DNA from: JACDAN01 sp963834825
GTDB lineage: Bacteria > Actinomycetota > Thermoleophilia > Gaiellales > Gaiellaceae
Length of the DNA stretch: 64,000 nt
NCBI GenBank assembly: GCA_963834825.1
Contig: CAWICZ010000012.1
Location: 24,616 to 88,615 of the forward strand
Direction: 5' to 3'
The translations under genes were made by a program, and so were the position numbers. This document shows, piece by piece, positions 18,947 through 27,445 of this stretch (positions within the stretch are counted from its first letter, which is position 1; each line of letters opens with the position of its first letter). The notes beneath the pieces are model-generated. The model saw only the letters and a list, made by a program, of their open reading frames with translations, was not told the origin of the DNA and searched no databases.

Positions 18947-19572
18947 TCGAGGAACCCAAGCAGCTCGCGATGGAGCGCGTCCGGGCTTTCCAGCATCGGG
19001 ATGTGACCGCAGTCCGGCAGGATCACGAGACGGGCATCCGGGATCTGCTCGGCGAAGAGCGGGCCGAGCGCCGGCGAGAGGAGCGGGTCGTCGGCGCCCC
19101 AGACGACCAGCGTCGGCGCGCGCACGTTCGGCAGCGACGGCGTGACATCGACGCGCAGCAGGTCGAACGCGATACGCGTGAGGCGAACCGGGCCGACTCG
19201 AAGCGAGTCGCGGATCATCTGCGGCAGGCGCCGCGGCGCTCTGAGCACCTGGACGGCAAGTGGCCCGGCGTACGAGAGGCGCGATCTGGTCAGGAAGATC
19301 CCAGCAGGAGCGACGAGGACGAGGCGGCCGACGGCTTCCGGCGCCTGAGCCGCGGCCAGGACCGCGATCGTCCCACCCGACGAATGCCCGACGACGGTGG
19401 CGCCGCGAAGCTCATCGTCCTCGAGTTTCTCGGCGAGCCAGCGCGCCGACTCGTGGATCGCGAGCCGCGGCAGCCGCACGACCTGCGCGTCGTGCTTGGG
19501 TTCGAGCGCCGCCATCGTCGTCTCCCACCACGCCGTCGATGCGGTCAGGCCGTGAACGAGGACGACCTTCAA
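18943..19572 (-). CDS. Alpha/beta hydrolase
   Basis: A compact 209-residue alpha/beta hydrolase. The nucleophile elbow is G-H-S-S-G-G (Ser near residue 64), the acid is in W-G-A-D-D-P (near 162) and the catalytic His is in D-C-G-H-I-P (near 190). The oxyanion strand is V-L-V-H-G-L-T near the N-terminus. The start overlaps the cofE stop by 4 nt, so it is coupled to F420 synthesis. Substrate is unknown; esterase, lipase and lactonase activities are all possible. Confidence 0.85.
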   Translation of the reverse strand: MKVVLVHGLTASTAWWETTMAALEPKHDAQVVRLPRLAIHESARWLAEKLEDDELRGATVVGHSSGGTIAVLAAAQAPEAVGRLVLVAPAGIFLTRSRLSYAGPLAVQVLRAPRRLPQMIRDSLRVGPVRLTRIAFDLLRVDVTPSLPNVRAPTLVVWGADDPLLSPALGPLFAEQIPDARLVILPDCGHIPMLESPDALHRELLGFLE

Positions 19573-20291
19573 CGAAACAGATCGCGCTCGGCCGGCATGA
19601 CGAGGTCCCGGGCGGCGCCGTCGCCGCTCGGCCTGAGCCCTCGGACGATCGCGGCGGGAATCCCGGCGGTCTTCCCCATCACGAGCTCGGCGGCGCCGGC
19701 GATCTCGTCGGCGACGGCGATCGTCGTCGTCTTGAGCTCGTAGCCGGCCGCATCGCGAACGCCGCGCAGGTCATTCAGCGGCGCCATCCCGGCGACACCG
19801 ATGGCCACGTCCGTCGTCCCCTGGCGGAACGGCCGCCCGAAGGAGTCGCTGACGATGACGGGCGCGCTCAGGCGCTCCGAGAGCCGTCGGGCGGAGGCGT
19901 CGGGATCGACGGGGAGCAGGACGGCCGTGTCCGAGCCGGGTGCGTTTGAGCGGTCGACTCCGGCCGAGGCGCAGACGAACCCGTGGCGGGTCTCGGCGAT
20001 GACGAGCGGCGCCCGAACGCGGACGAGCCGCGCCGCCTCGCCGAGGATGACCTCGAGGTGGCGCGGGTCGTGGTCGGCGGCGAGCTCGCGCGCCTGGTCG
20101 GACGGCTCGACCTCCTCGAGGCTGACGACGCGCCCCTCGGCCTTGGAGACGACCTTCTGGGCGACGACCAGGACGTCACCGGCCTCCAGACCTCCCGCCC
20201 GCTCGATCGCCTCTCCGAGCAGCGCCGCGAGGTCGTCGCCCTCCCGCACCTCGGGCATCCCCTCGAGGGGGAGGACGCTGATCCCGCTCAT
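19569..20291 (-). CDS. cofE: F420-0:gamma-glutamyl ligase
   Basis: CofE adds L-glutamate residues to the lactyl-phosphate side chain of F420-0 using GTP. The 240-residue protein carries the family motifs: V-V-A-Q-K-V-V-S-K-A-E-G-R near residue 43, R-H-G-F-V-C-A-S-A-G-V-D-x-S-N near 105, and S-D-S-F-G-R-P-F-R-x-G-x-x-D-V-A-I-G near 150. It is a stand-alone enzyme without the extra flavin-binding domain of mycobacterial FbiB. ATG 20291 was chosen because it overlaps the npdG stop by 4 nt and gives the usual family start; longer in-frame starts cover npdG. Confidence 0.95.
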   Translation of the reverse strand: MSGISVLPLEGMPEVREGDDLAALLGEAIERAGGLEAGDVLVVAQKVVSKAEGRVVSLEEVEPSDQARELAADHDPRHLEVILGEAARLVRVRAPLVIAETRHGFVCASAGVDRSNAPGSDTAVLLPVDPDASARRLSERLSAPVIVSDSFGRPFRQGTTDVAIGVAGMAPLNDLRGVRDAAGYELKTTTIAVADEIAGAAELVMGKTAGIPAAIVRGLRPSGDGAARDLVMPAERDLFR

Positions 20292-20908
20292 TTCAGGCCG
20301 ACGAGGCGGAGTCCGGCGTGCACCTTGTAGCGGCGGTTGACGTTGAGCAGCACGGCCGTCATCCCCTCGAGCGCACGTGCGTTCGCGAGCGGGCCGGCGT
20401 CGATCGCCCGTCCCCTGACCAAGCGTGCGGCGAGCTCGAGCGCGAGCTCCTTCGCGCGCTCGTCGTCGCCGCAGACGAGGACGTCCTCTTCGGGCGGGTT
20501 CTCCGCGGTCAGGTGGGCGGCCGCAAGCGACTGGAGTCCCGCCGCGACGGGCGCGTCGACGACGTCCTGGACGGCTTCGGCCAGCGAGCGCGACTCGCGG
20601 CCGGGCAGCACTCCGTTCTCGGTGAAGGTGAGGTCGCTGGCGACGCAGAGGAGCGGCGTCGTTCCCAGCACCGGCGCGAGCGTGCGGGCCGTCTCCAGCG
20701 CGGCGTTCGAGCGGACGGCGAGGATGACGAGGTCGGCTCCGGCGGCCGCATCCTCGTTCGCAGCGCCCTCGACGCCGATCACCGCGGCGATCTCCTTGGC
20801 GCGCGAGGCATCCCGCGAGCCGATCACGACCTCTCGTCCGAGCGCGTGGAGCCGCTCGGCCAGCGCGCGGCCGAAGGCGCCCGTGCCGCCCATGATCGCG
20901 ATCCTCAT
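20288..20908 (-). CDS. npdG: NADPH-dependent F420 reductase
   Basis: A 206-residue NADP oxidoreductase of the Fno/NpdG type, which moves hydride between NADPH and F420. The N-terminal Rossmann loop reads I-M-G-G-T-G-A-F-G, the S-R-D-x-x-R-A NADP-phosphate clamp sits near residues 31-37, and A-V-R-S-N-A follows near 65. The C-terminal part includes G-P-L-A-N-A-R-A-L-E typical of the family. It sits between cofD and cofE with 4-nt overlaps on both sides, so cofactor synthesis and its reduction are co-expressed. Confidence 0.93.
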   Translation of the reverse strand: MRIAIMGGTGAFGRALAERLHALGREVVIGSRDASRAKEIAAVIGVEGAANEDAAAGADLVILAVRSNAALETARTLAPVLGTTPLLCVASDLTFTENGVLPGRESRSLAEAVQDVVDAPVAAGLQSLAAAHLTAENPPEEDVLVCGDDERAKELALELAARLVRGRAIDAGPLANARALEGMTAVLLNVNRRYKVHAGLRLVGLK

Positions 20909-21825
20909 CGAAGCGCGGCCGCAGCCTCCAGCGCGGTCTCGGCAACGCGGCGGCGTGCGGCGGCGTCGCTCATCAGCGTTCGCGTGACCAGCGGCCGCAC
21001 GTCGAGCTCGACCTCCCCGTCACTCTCGTCGTAGACCAGAGCGTCGATCAGGCCCTTGTAACACTGTGTTACTTGGAACGGGCCCGTGCCGCCTTTGAAC
21101 CGTTTCAGCATCCGGTCGGCGGGGCCCTTGACCGCACGCCCGCCGATCAAGGGACTGACGGCGACCGCCGGGACGCGCCGCTCGGCGATGGCCGCGCGAA
21201 TCGGCTCGACGGCGAGGATCGGCCCGATGCTGACGAACGGGTTGCTCGGCGCGATCGCGATCAGATCTGCCTCCGTCAGGGCTTCGAGGACGCCAGGCGC
21301 AGGCCGAGCCGTCTCCGCGCCCTCGAAGCGGACGCCGAGCGCCTCGGGCTCGTGCCGCTCGCGCACGAACCACTCCTGGAAGCTGAGCTCCCCGCCCTCG
21401 ACCTGGATCCAGGTGCGAAGCCGGTCGTCGGTCGCGGCGAGGATCCGGGCACGGATCCCCAGCGCGCGGGCGAAACGCTCCGTGATGGTCGAGAGCGGCT
21501 CGCCGCGGTCGAGCGCCTGGGCCCGGGCGAGATGGAGGCCGATGTCCCTGTCGCCGAGCTGGAACCAGGCATCGGCGCCGAGGTCGCGCGCGACGCTGAG
21601 CGCAGCCCAGGTTTCGCCGGCGCGTCCCCAGCCGCGTTCTTCGTCGGCAACGCCGCCCAGGGTGTAGAGGAGCGTGTCGACGTCCGGCGAGACGTGCAGG
21701 CCGAAGGCGTCGAGGTCGTCGCCGACGTTCGCGATCACCGTCACCCCGGCGGGATCGACGACGTCGAGCAGACCCTGGACGAACCGCGCGCCGCCGATTC
21801 CGCCGCTCAGGACGGCGACGTTCAC
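20905..21825 (-). CDS. cofD: 2-phospho-L-lactate transferase
   Basis: CofD joins the phospholactyl (or phosphoenolpyruvyl) group from the GDP-activated donor to the deazaflavin Fo. The 306-residue protein starts with the family's V-L-S-G-G-I-G-G-A-R-F loop, followed by N-V-G-D-D, H-V-S-P-D-V-D-T, G-D-R-D-I-G-L-H near residue 93, and the I-A-P-S-N-P-F-V-S-I-G-P-I-L signature near 190. The length is normal. The stop overlaps npdG and the start overlaps cofC, each by 4 nt. Fo synthase (fbiC/cofGH) is not in the window. Confidence 0.95.
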   Translation of the reverse strand: MNVAVLSGGIGGARFVQGLLDVVDPAGVTVIANVGDDLDAFGLHVSPDVDTLLYTLGGVADEERGWGRAGETWAALSVARDLGADAWFQLGDRDIGLHLARAQALDRGEPLSTITERFARALGIRARILAATDDRLRTWIQVEGGELSFQEWFVRERHEPEALGVRFEGAETARPAPGVLEALTEADLIAIAPSNPFVSIGPILAVEPIRAAIAERRVPAVAVSPLIGGRAVKGPADRMLKRFKGGTGPFQVTQCYKGLIDALVYDESDGEVELDVRPLVTRTLMSDAAARRRVAETALEAAAALR

Positions 21826-22382
21826 CGGGCGAGCCGTTCGAGCTCGTCGACGGTGTCGACATCGCGCGCGAGCCCGGGCACGCCGAACTCGACCGCCTCG
21901 ACGCCGAGCCCCTCGGCGTGGGCCAGGAAGCGGGCAGCGCTGCCGGGCCCGTAGAGCGGCGCGAAGAGGCCGGGCCGCGACAGAGCGAGTGCGTTCGTCG
22001 TCCCGTCCGGCGCCGGCGTGATCGCGATCCCGTCCTCAGGCATCGCTCCGAGGAGGGCGAGGAGGTCGCGCGGCTGTGCCTCTGGGAGGTCGGCGTTGAC
22101 GACGAGCACCGGCCATTCCGGCGCGACTTCGAGCGCCGCCGCGACCGCGGCACCTTGTCCCTGGCCCGGGTCGTCCACGACCTCGATCCCGTGCTCGGCC
22201 GCCAGCGCGCGGGCGCAATCGGCGTCCGTCTCGGTGACGAGGATCGTCGGGCCGACGGCGACCGCCGCGTTGATCACGCTGGCGAGCATGCGGTGCGCAA
22301 GCTGGCCGCGCGCTTCCTCGTCGAGCGGTTCAAGGCGGCGTTTGGCAGACGCGGCGCGGAACGGCACGACGACGCTGGCCAC
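21822..22382 (-). CDS. cofC: 2-phospho-L-lactate/phosphoenolpyruvate guanylyltransferase
   Basis: CofC activates phospholactate or PEP with GTP for CofD. The 186-residue nucleotidyltransferase fold shows V-V-V-P-F-R-A-A-x-x-K-R-R-L near the start, D-P-G-Q-G-Q-G-A-A-V near residue 70, V-V-N-A-D-L-P near 93, and a C-terminal D-V-D-T-V-D-E-L metal/nucleotide motif. The start is GTG 22382, only 18 bp from the divergent PolX-like gene, so the operon promoter must overlap that gene's 5' end or be leaderless. It is the first gene of the coupled F420 operon. Confidence 0.9.
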   Translation of the reverse strand: MASVVVPFRAASAKRRLEPLDEEARGQLAHRMLASVINAAVAVGPTILVTETDADCARALAAEHGIEVVDDPGQGQGAAVAAALEVAPEWPVLVVNADLPEAQPRDLLALLGAMPEDGIAITPAPDGTTNALALSRPGLFAPLYGPGSAARFLAHAEGLGVEAVEFGVPGLARDVDTVDELERLAR

Positions 22383-22400
22383 GACCGAGAGACTATCGCC

Positions 22401-24057
22401 ATGCCCGCGGCTCGCGAACCGAACAACGCCGACTACGCCGCCAAGCTCGACTCATTCGCCACGCTGCTCGAGCTGGCGGGCGCGAACAGCTACAGCGTCC
22501 GGGCGTACCGGCGCGCCGCGGAGCTTGTGCGCGAGTCGCCCGTCCCGGTCGGCGACCTCGTCCGCTCGGGGCGGGTCAGAGAGCTGCGCGGCGTCGGCCC
22601 GTCGATCGAGGCGCGCCTGCGCGAGCTGGTCGAGACCGGCGAGCTGCACGAGCTGCAGGAGCTCGAGGAGCGCATCTCGCCTGACCTCGTCGGCGTCGGC
22701 CGGATGCTCGGCCTGAGTGCGAAGCAATCAGTGGAGATCGGCGAGGCGCTGGGCGTACGGACGTTCGACGAGCTGCGGGCGGCGGCGGACGCTGGACGGC
22801 TCCAGGAGGTGCCGGGAATCGGTCCGAAGAAGGAGGCGCAGCTTCGCGCGGCGATTGCCCGCGGGGTCTCGGCTGGGCGACCGACCCGCGCGCTGCTCCT
22901 GAATCGCGGCCTGGCGCTGACGAGGGAGATCGCTCAGGCGATGGGCGGCGAGCCGGCCGGCGATGCACGCCGGTTCCGGGACCGCTGCGAGCACCTCGCC
23001 GTGGTCGTCAGCGGCCGAGGATGCCGCCGAGACGATCGGACGCTTCGGGCAGCTCCCGCAGATCGTCACGCTCGTCGAGGCAGAGGACCAGCGGGCCGTC
23101 GGCGTCACCGTTGACGGGGTCGCGGTCGAGCTCGTGGTCGCGACTTCTCGGGCGGCGGGGACCGCGCTCGTCCGCGCGACCGGGTCGGCGGAGTACGTCG
23201 AGGCGCTGGAACCGCTGCCGGAGGCTGCGGCCGAGCCGGAGGTGTACGAGCGGCTCGGGATCCCGTGGTGCCCGCCGGAGCTGCGAGAGCAGCCGTTCCG
23301 GGGCGAGCCTCCGCCGCTCGTCGAGCTCTCGGACCTCCGTGGGGACCTGCACTGCCACACGACCTGGTCGGACGGCCGTGGGACGGTCGAGGAGATGGGT
23401 CGGACGGCGCAGGAGCTCGGCTACGAGTACCTGGCGATCTGCGACCACACCGTCTCCGTCACGGTCGTTCCGGGCCTGACCGCAGACATGGTGCGGCAGC
23501 AAGGCGAGGAGATCGCCGCCGCCAACGAGGTGCTCGCGCCGTTCCGGATCCTGCGCGGGATCGAGTGCGACATCCGCGCCGACGGCGAGCTCGACCTCCC
23601 GGACGACGTGCTCGCCGAGCTCGACTGGGTGATGGCCAGCGTGCACGCCGGCCAGCGCGGGTCGAAGGAGCAGCTGACGGCGCGCACTCTGTCGGCGGTC
23701 TACAACCCGCACGTCTCGGCGATCAGCCATCCGACCGGCCGGCTGATCGACCGCCGCCCGCCGAACGCGGTCGACCTGGATCGCCTGTTCGAAGCCTGTC
23801 TCGAGACCGGCACCGCGCTGGAGACGAACGGTCTGCCGGACCGCCTCGACCTCAAGGACGAGCACATCCGCCGCGCGATCGAGGCCGGCATCCCGATCGT
23901 CGCCTCGACGGACGCCCATTCCACGCGAGGCCTCGGCAACATCCTCCTCGCTCTCGGCACCGCCCGGCGGGGGTGGGCGACGGCCGCGGACATCGTCAAC
24001 ACGCGCCCGCTGGATCAGATTCTCGCGTCGAAGAAGCCCGGCGTCCCACGGCGCTAG
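22401..24057 (+). CDS. PolX-like protein: HhH repeats, eroded polymerase palm, intact PHP domain (frameshifted)
   Basis: Read through one frameshift, this is a protein of about 552 residues. Residues 1-190 form the DNA-binding helix-hairpin-helix part of bacterial PolX (G-A-N-S-Y-S-V-R-A-Y-R near the start, then L-R-G-V-G-P-S and V-P-G-I-G-P-K-K). The next 110 residues are where the DNA polymerase beta palm should be, but the G-S-x-R-R...G-D-x-D metal site is not recognisable. The last 230 residues are a PHP phosphoesterase domain with all metal motifs: D-L-H-C-H-T-T-W-S-D-G, I-C-D-H, S-V-H-A-G, S-H-P-T-G-R and S-T-D-A-H. One extra base near 22,990-23,010 splits the frame. Start ATG 22401 gives the standard N-terminus. 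Confidence 0.8.
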
Positions 24058-24070
24058 CAGCGCTTCGATT

Positions 24071-24139
24071 GGGGTCAGACCCCATCACGAAGGTGAGCTG
24101 TGGAAGAAACGCGACGGTTTCCGATCAGGGTCTGACCCC
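24071..24139. repeat. Pair of REP-like palindromes in inverted orientation
   Basis: GGGGTCAGACCCC (24071-24083) and GGGTCTGACCCC (24128-24139) are each near-palindromic, and the 13-nt cores are reverse complements of each other. The flanks (CGATT...; ...CAGCGAATC) are also partly complementary, so the 140-bp gap can fold into one large stem with two arms. Short repeats with this core are common in intergenic DNA of GC-rich bacteria and behave like REP elements moved by RAYT transposases. No transposase is here. The site separates two convergent genes and may act as a terminator. Confidence 0.65.
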
Positions 24140-24197
24140 AGCGAATCGGCGCTGCGGCCCGACCCTGCAGCCGAACGCCGGACTACCGCCGGCCGGC

Positions 24198-24476
24198 CTA
24201 GCCGGGCTGCGAGCCCGGCCCCGACCTGATCCACTCGCGCAGGTCGTACCAGTGCGTCGCGCGGAGCGCTTCGCCGATCCGCTCGTCCGTGTGCTCGTGG
24301 TTGAACACGTTGTGCTCGAGGTCGGCGCAGATCTCGATTCCGTCGAGCGAGACGTCGCCGAAGCTCACAAGCGCCTCACCGGGAAGTTGGGCCTCGGCGA
24401 CCAAGTAGTGCTTGAAATGCAGGTCGGGCGCCAGCTCGAGCAGGGCGGGCCAATCGGGACAGCTGCGCGCACTCAT
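24198..24476 (-). CDS. Small acidic protein of unknown function coupled to hemH
   Basis: This 92-residue soluble protein is rich in His, Asp, Glu and Trp (L-H-F-K-H-Y, N-V-F-N-H-E-H-T-D-E, T-H-W-Y-D-L-R-E-W) with no signal peptide or membrane helix. The start overlaps the ferrochelatase stop by 4 nt, so it is the last gene of hemE-hemH. The His-rich composition suggests metal or haem contact, but I do not recognise a family. Confidence 0.6.
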   Translation of the reverse strand: MSARSCPDWPALLELAPDLHFKHYLVAEAQLPGEALVSFGDVSLDGIEICADLEHNVFNHEHTDERIGEALRATHWYDLREWIRSGPGSQPG

Positions 24477-25351
24477 CGCGCCGCCGACGGTACCCGAACG
24501 GCTTGCCGCACCAGCGCCGCGAGCGCGCCGATGAACGCAGGATCGTCGTTCAGCGACTCGATCCGGTGGAGCTCGAGTCCGAGCGCCGCCGCCCGCTCAC
24601 GTGCCTCGACGTCCAGGTCCCAGAGGATCTCCAGGTGGTCGGAGACGAAGCCGACCGGCGCGACCAGGACGCTTCGCACACCCCGCGACGCCAGCTTGTC
24701 GAGCTCCTCCAGGATGTCCGGCCCGAGCCACGGCTCCCCGGTCGCGCTCGCGCTCTGGAACGCGAACGACCAGCGCTCGAGGCTTGCTCGCTCCGCGATC
24801 AGCCGCGACGTCTCCAGGAGCTGATCACGATAGGGATCGCCCATCGCGAGGATCCGCTCGGGCAGCGAGTGCGCCGTGAAGACCACGTGCGCATCGGTTC
24901 CCCGGACGCGCTCGGCGAGGACGTCGAGGTACGGCCCATGGTCGTGCCAGCTCTCGACGAAGCGCAGCTCGGTGCCGGCGTCCAGCGCCGCCTCCAACCG
25001 CTCGCGATAGCCGGCGATGGACAGTGCCGAGAAGTGCGGCGCAAGCACGAGCCCAACGATCCGATCGGCTCCACCGTCCTGCGCTGCGCGAGCCGCCTCG
25101 GCGATCCGAGGCCGCGAGTGCTTCATCCCCACGTGCACCGGGAGGCCGAGCTCCAGCTCCAGCGCCGCCCGCTGCCGTTCTGTGATCTCCGCGAGCGGCG
25201 AGCTCCCGCCGATGCGCCGATAGCGCTCCGTCAGCTCCTCGACCGCCTTGTCCGAGACGGGCCGGCCCTCGCGGATGTCCTCGAGGTACGGACGGATGCC
25301 GCCGATCCCCTCGGGCGAGCCGTAGGCCATGAGAACGATCGCGGTGCTCAC
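24473..25351 (-). CDS. hemH: Ferrochelatase (probably coproporphyrin-type)
   Basis: A 292-residue ferrochelatase that inserts Fe2+ into a porphyrin. The family motifs are clear: A-Y-G-S-P near the start, G-G-x-S-P-L near residue 49, L-A-P-H-F-S near 103 (catalytic His), T-A-H-S-L-P near 159 and F-V-S-D-H-L-E-I-L-W-D-L-D near 235 (catalytic Glu). Actinobacteria normally use the coproporphyrin route, so the product is probably coproheme (CpfC activity); this is known for the phylum and not shown here. GTG start with 4-nt overlap with hemE. Confidence 0.93.
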   Translation of the reverse strand: MSTAIVLMAYGSPEGIGGIRPYLEDIREGRPVSDKAVEELTERYRRIGGSSPLAEITERQRAALELELGLPVHVGMKHSRPRIAEAARAAQDGGADRIVGLVLAPHFSALSIAGYRERLEAALDAGTELRFVESWHDHGPYLDVLAERVRGTDAHVVFTAHSLPERILAMGDPYRDQLLETSRLIAERASLERWSFAFQSASATGEPWLGPDILEELDKLASRGVRSVLVAPVGFVSDHLEILWDLDVEARERAAALGLELHRIESLNDDPAFIGALAALVRQAVRVPSAAR

Positions 25352-26403
25352 GCCGGCACGGCAGCGGTGCGCTCGTGCACGAGTGCACGAACCCGCCCGA
25401 GCACTGCCGGATCGGTCTCCGGCAAGACCCCGTGACCGAGATTGAAGATGTGCCCGGGTCGGCCGCCCGCCGCGCGTAGGACCGCGTCAGCCCCCGCCTC
25501 GACCCGCTCCCAGGGCCCGAGCAGCACCGCGGGATCGAGGTTCCCCTGAACGCCCCGGTCGTGGCCAACACGCGCCCACCCGTCATCCAGAGGCACGCGC
25601 CAGTCGAGGCCGATCACGTCGCCGCCCGCGGCCGCCATCGACTCGAGCAGGTGCGCCGTCCCGGTCCCGAAGTGGATCGTCGGCACGGCGAGCCCGCCGA
25701 GGATCCTCTCGGAGTACGGCGCGACGAACTCCTCGTAGTCCTCGACCGAGAGCGCACCGACCCAGCTGTCGAAGAGCTGGATCGCGTCCGCCCCCACCTC
25801 CACCTTCGCCCGGACGTAGCGGAGAAACGTCTCGCTGAGACGAGCCATCAGCTCGTGCCAGACCTCCGGCGAGCCGTACATGCACCGCTTCGTCTTCACG
25901 AAGTCACGCGTCGGCTTGCCCTCGATCAGGTAGCCGGCGACGGTGAACGGGCCGCCGCAGAACCCGATCAGCGCCTTCTCGGCCGGGAGCGCCTCGCGCA
26001 CGAGCCGGACGGCCTCGAGCACGAACGGCACCGACTCCTCCGGCTCCGGGACCCGCAGCCGCCGCACGTCCTCGAGCGACTCGATCGGCCGCTCGACCAC
26101 GGGCCCGATGCCCTCGACGAGCTCAACGCCGACGCCCATCCCGAGGACCGGGAGCATGATGTCGGCGAACATCACGGCCGCATCGACGCCGTGCGCCTCG
26201 ACCGGCTCGAGCGTGACCTCGGCGCAGAGCTCCGGCTGCCGGCACACCTCGAAGAGCGAGAACCGCTTCCGGGTCTCCCGGTAGCCGGGCAGCGTTCGCC
26301 CAGCCTGCCGCATGAACCAGACCGGCGTGCGGTCGACCGGCTCGCGGCGCGCGGCCCGCACGAGCAGCGGCCGCACCCCCGTCGTGGAGGATGTAGTAGA
26401 CAC
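25348..26403 (-). CDS. hemE: Uroporphyrinogen decarboxylase
   Basis: HemE removes four carboxyl groups from uroporphyrinogen III to give coproporphyrinogen III. The protein shows the signature P-V-W-F-M-R-Q-A-G-R near residue 28, Y-R-E-T-R, F-A-D-I-M near 80 and G-F-C-G-G-P-F-T-V near 150. GTG 26403 (351 residues) was preferred to ATG 26436 because the longer form would overlap the divergent glycosyltransferase gene and adds non-conserved residues. It is the first gene of the hemE-hemH operon; 25 bp separate it from the divergent gene. Confidence 0.93.
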   Translation of the reverse strand: MSTTSSTTGVRPLLVRAARREPVDRTPVWFMRQAGRTLPGYRETRKRFSLFEVCRQPELCAEVTLEPVEAHGVDAAVMFADIMLPVLGMGVGVELVEGIGPVVERPIESLEDVRRLRVPEPEESVPFVLEAVRLVREALPAEKALIGFCGGPFTVAGYLIEGKPTRDFVKTKRCMYGSPEVWHELMARLSETFLRYVRAKVEVGADAIQLFDSWVGALSVEDYEEFVAPYSERILGGLAVPTIHFGTGTAHLLESMAAAGGDVIGLDWRVPLDDGWARVGHDRGVQGNLDPAVLLGPWERVEAGADAVLRAAGGRPGHIFNLGHGVLPETDPAVLGRVRALVHERTAAVPA

Positions 26404-26428
26404 GGCGGGCCAGTCTAGGCACAAGACC

Positions 26429-27406
26429 ATGCGCAATCTCCGAGTTGGAATCGACGTCTCGCCGCTCGAGCTGACCGGCGCCGGTACGGCGCGTTACCTC
26501 CGAAACCTGCTCGCCGCGCTCGAGCGCGAGCCGGGCCTCGAGCTGCGGCGCCACCGTTTCCCCGGGTCGTCCCGGGCGGCGAAGATCGCCCGCGACACGA
26601 CCTGGTACCTCGGCGCGCTGCCGGTCGCCGCCCGCTCGGACGACGTGCTCCACGTCCCCGGCCATCGCGGGCCGCTGCTCTCCGCGGCGCCGCTCGTCGT
26701 CACGATCCACGACCTCGCCGTCCTCCGCCACCCGGAGGCGTTCAACCGCTGGACGCGGACGTACAGCCGCACCTTCCTCCCCCGCCTTGCCCGCTCGGCG
26801 ACGCGCGTGATCGCCGTCTCGCAGTTCACGGCACGGGAGGCGGTCGAGCTGCTCGGGATCGACGAGGAGCGCGTGCACGTGATCCCCCACGGCGTCGAGG
26901 CGCCCTTCGAGCCCGAAGGCGAGGCAGCCGAAGGCGACTACGTCCTGGCGGTCGGCACGCTCGAGCCGCGCAAGAACCTGCCGCGGGTCGTCCTCGCCGC
27001 CGATCGCGCCGGCGTCGAGCTGCGGGTCGTCGGTGCGCCGGGCTGGGGAGAGGTCGGCGTCGAATCGGCCGGCTTCGTCTCCGACGACGAGCTCGCGCGT
27101 CTCTACCGGGGCGCGGCGTGCCTCGTCTACCCGTCGGTCTACGAAGGCTTCGGGCTCCCCGTCCTGGAGGCGATGGCCTGCGGGACGCCGGTCGTGACGA
27201 GCAGGAACACCGCACTGGCGGAGCTGGCTGGCGAGGCCGCAGTCCTCGTCGACCCGCTGGACGTCGAGGCGATCGCCGCGGGCATCGCGGAGGCAGCGCG
27301 GCGGCGAGAGGAGCTACGCGCCGCCGGGCTCGACCGCGCGCACTCCTTCACGTGGGAAGCGGCGGCGCACGCCACGGCCGAGACCTACCGCGAGGCGGCT
27401 GCTTGA
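26429..27406 (+). CDS. Glycosyltransferase family 4/1 (GT-B fold)
   Basis: A 325-residue retaining GT-B glycosyltransferase. The N-terminal domain has the G-x-G-x-A-R-Y-x-x-N-L acceptor loop; the C-terminal domain has G-T-L-E-P-R-K-N-L near residue 180, Y-R-G-A-A-C-L-V-Y-P-S and Y-E-G-F-G-L-P-V-L-E-A-M, the donor-binding signature. ATG 26429 starts a typical V-G-I-D-V-S-P-L N-terminus. It is cytoplasmic and would add one sugar from a nucleotide donor during surface glycan assembly. Sugar specificity cannot be told. It begins the long glycan region. Confidence 0.9.
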   Translation: MRNLRVGIDVSPLELTGAGTARYLRNLLAALEREPGLELRRHRFPGSSRAAKIARDTTWYLGALPVAARSDDVLHVPGHRGPLLSAAPLVVTIHDLAVLRHPEAFNRWTRTYSRTFLPRLARSATRVIAVSQFTAREAVELLGIDEERVHVIPHGVEAPFEPEGEAAEGDYVLAVGTLEPRKNLPRVVLAADRAGVELRVVGAPGWGEVGVESAGFVSDDELARLYRGAACLVYPSVYEGFGLPVLEAMACGTPVVTSRNTALAELAGEAAVLVDPLDVEAIAAGIAEAARRREELRAAGLDRAHSFTWEAAAHATAETYREAAA

Positions 27407-27432
27407 CATCAGTACATCGATAAAGTTGGTGC

Positions 27433-27438
27433 TATGAT
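27433..27438 (+). promoter_or_regulatory. -10 box for a leaderless vapBC transcript
   Basis: TATGAT at 27433-27438 ends 7 bp before ATG 27446, so transcription would begin at or next to the start codon, giving a leaderless mRNA as is common in actinobacteria. A TTGACA at 27403 is 24 bp away, too far for a standard -35. The AT-rich patch stands out from its surroundings. Confidence 0.45.
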
Positions 27439-27445
27439 GCCTAGG

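Noticed and set aside
27403..27408. TTGACA as the -35 box of vapBC
   Set aside because: It is 24 bp from the TATGAT box, outside the usual 16-19 bp; no other -10 fits it.
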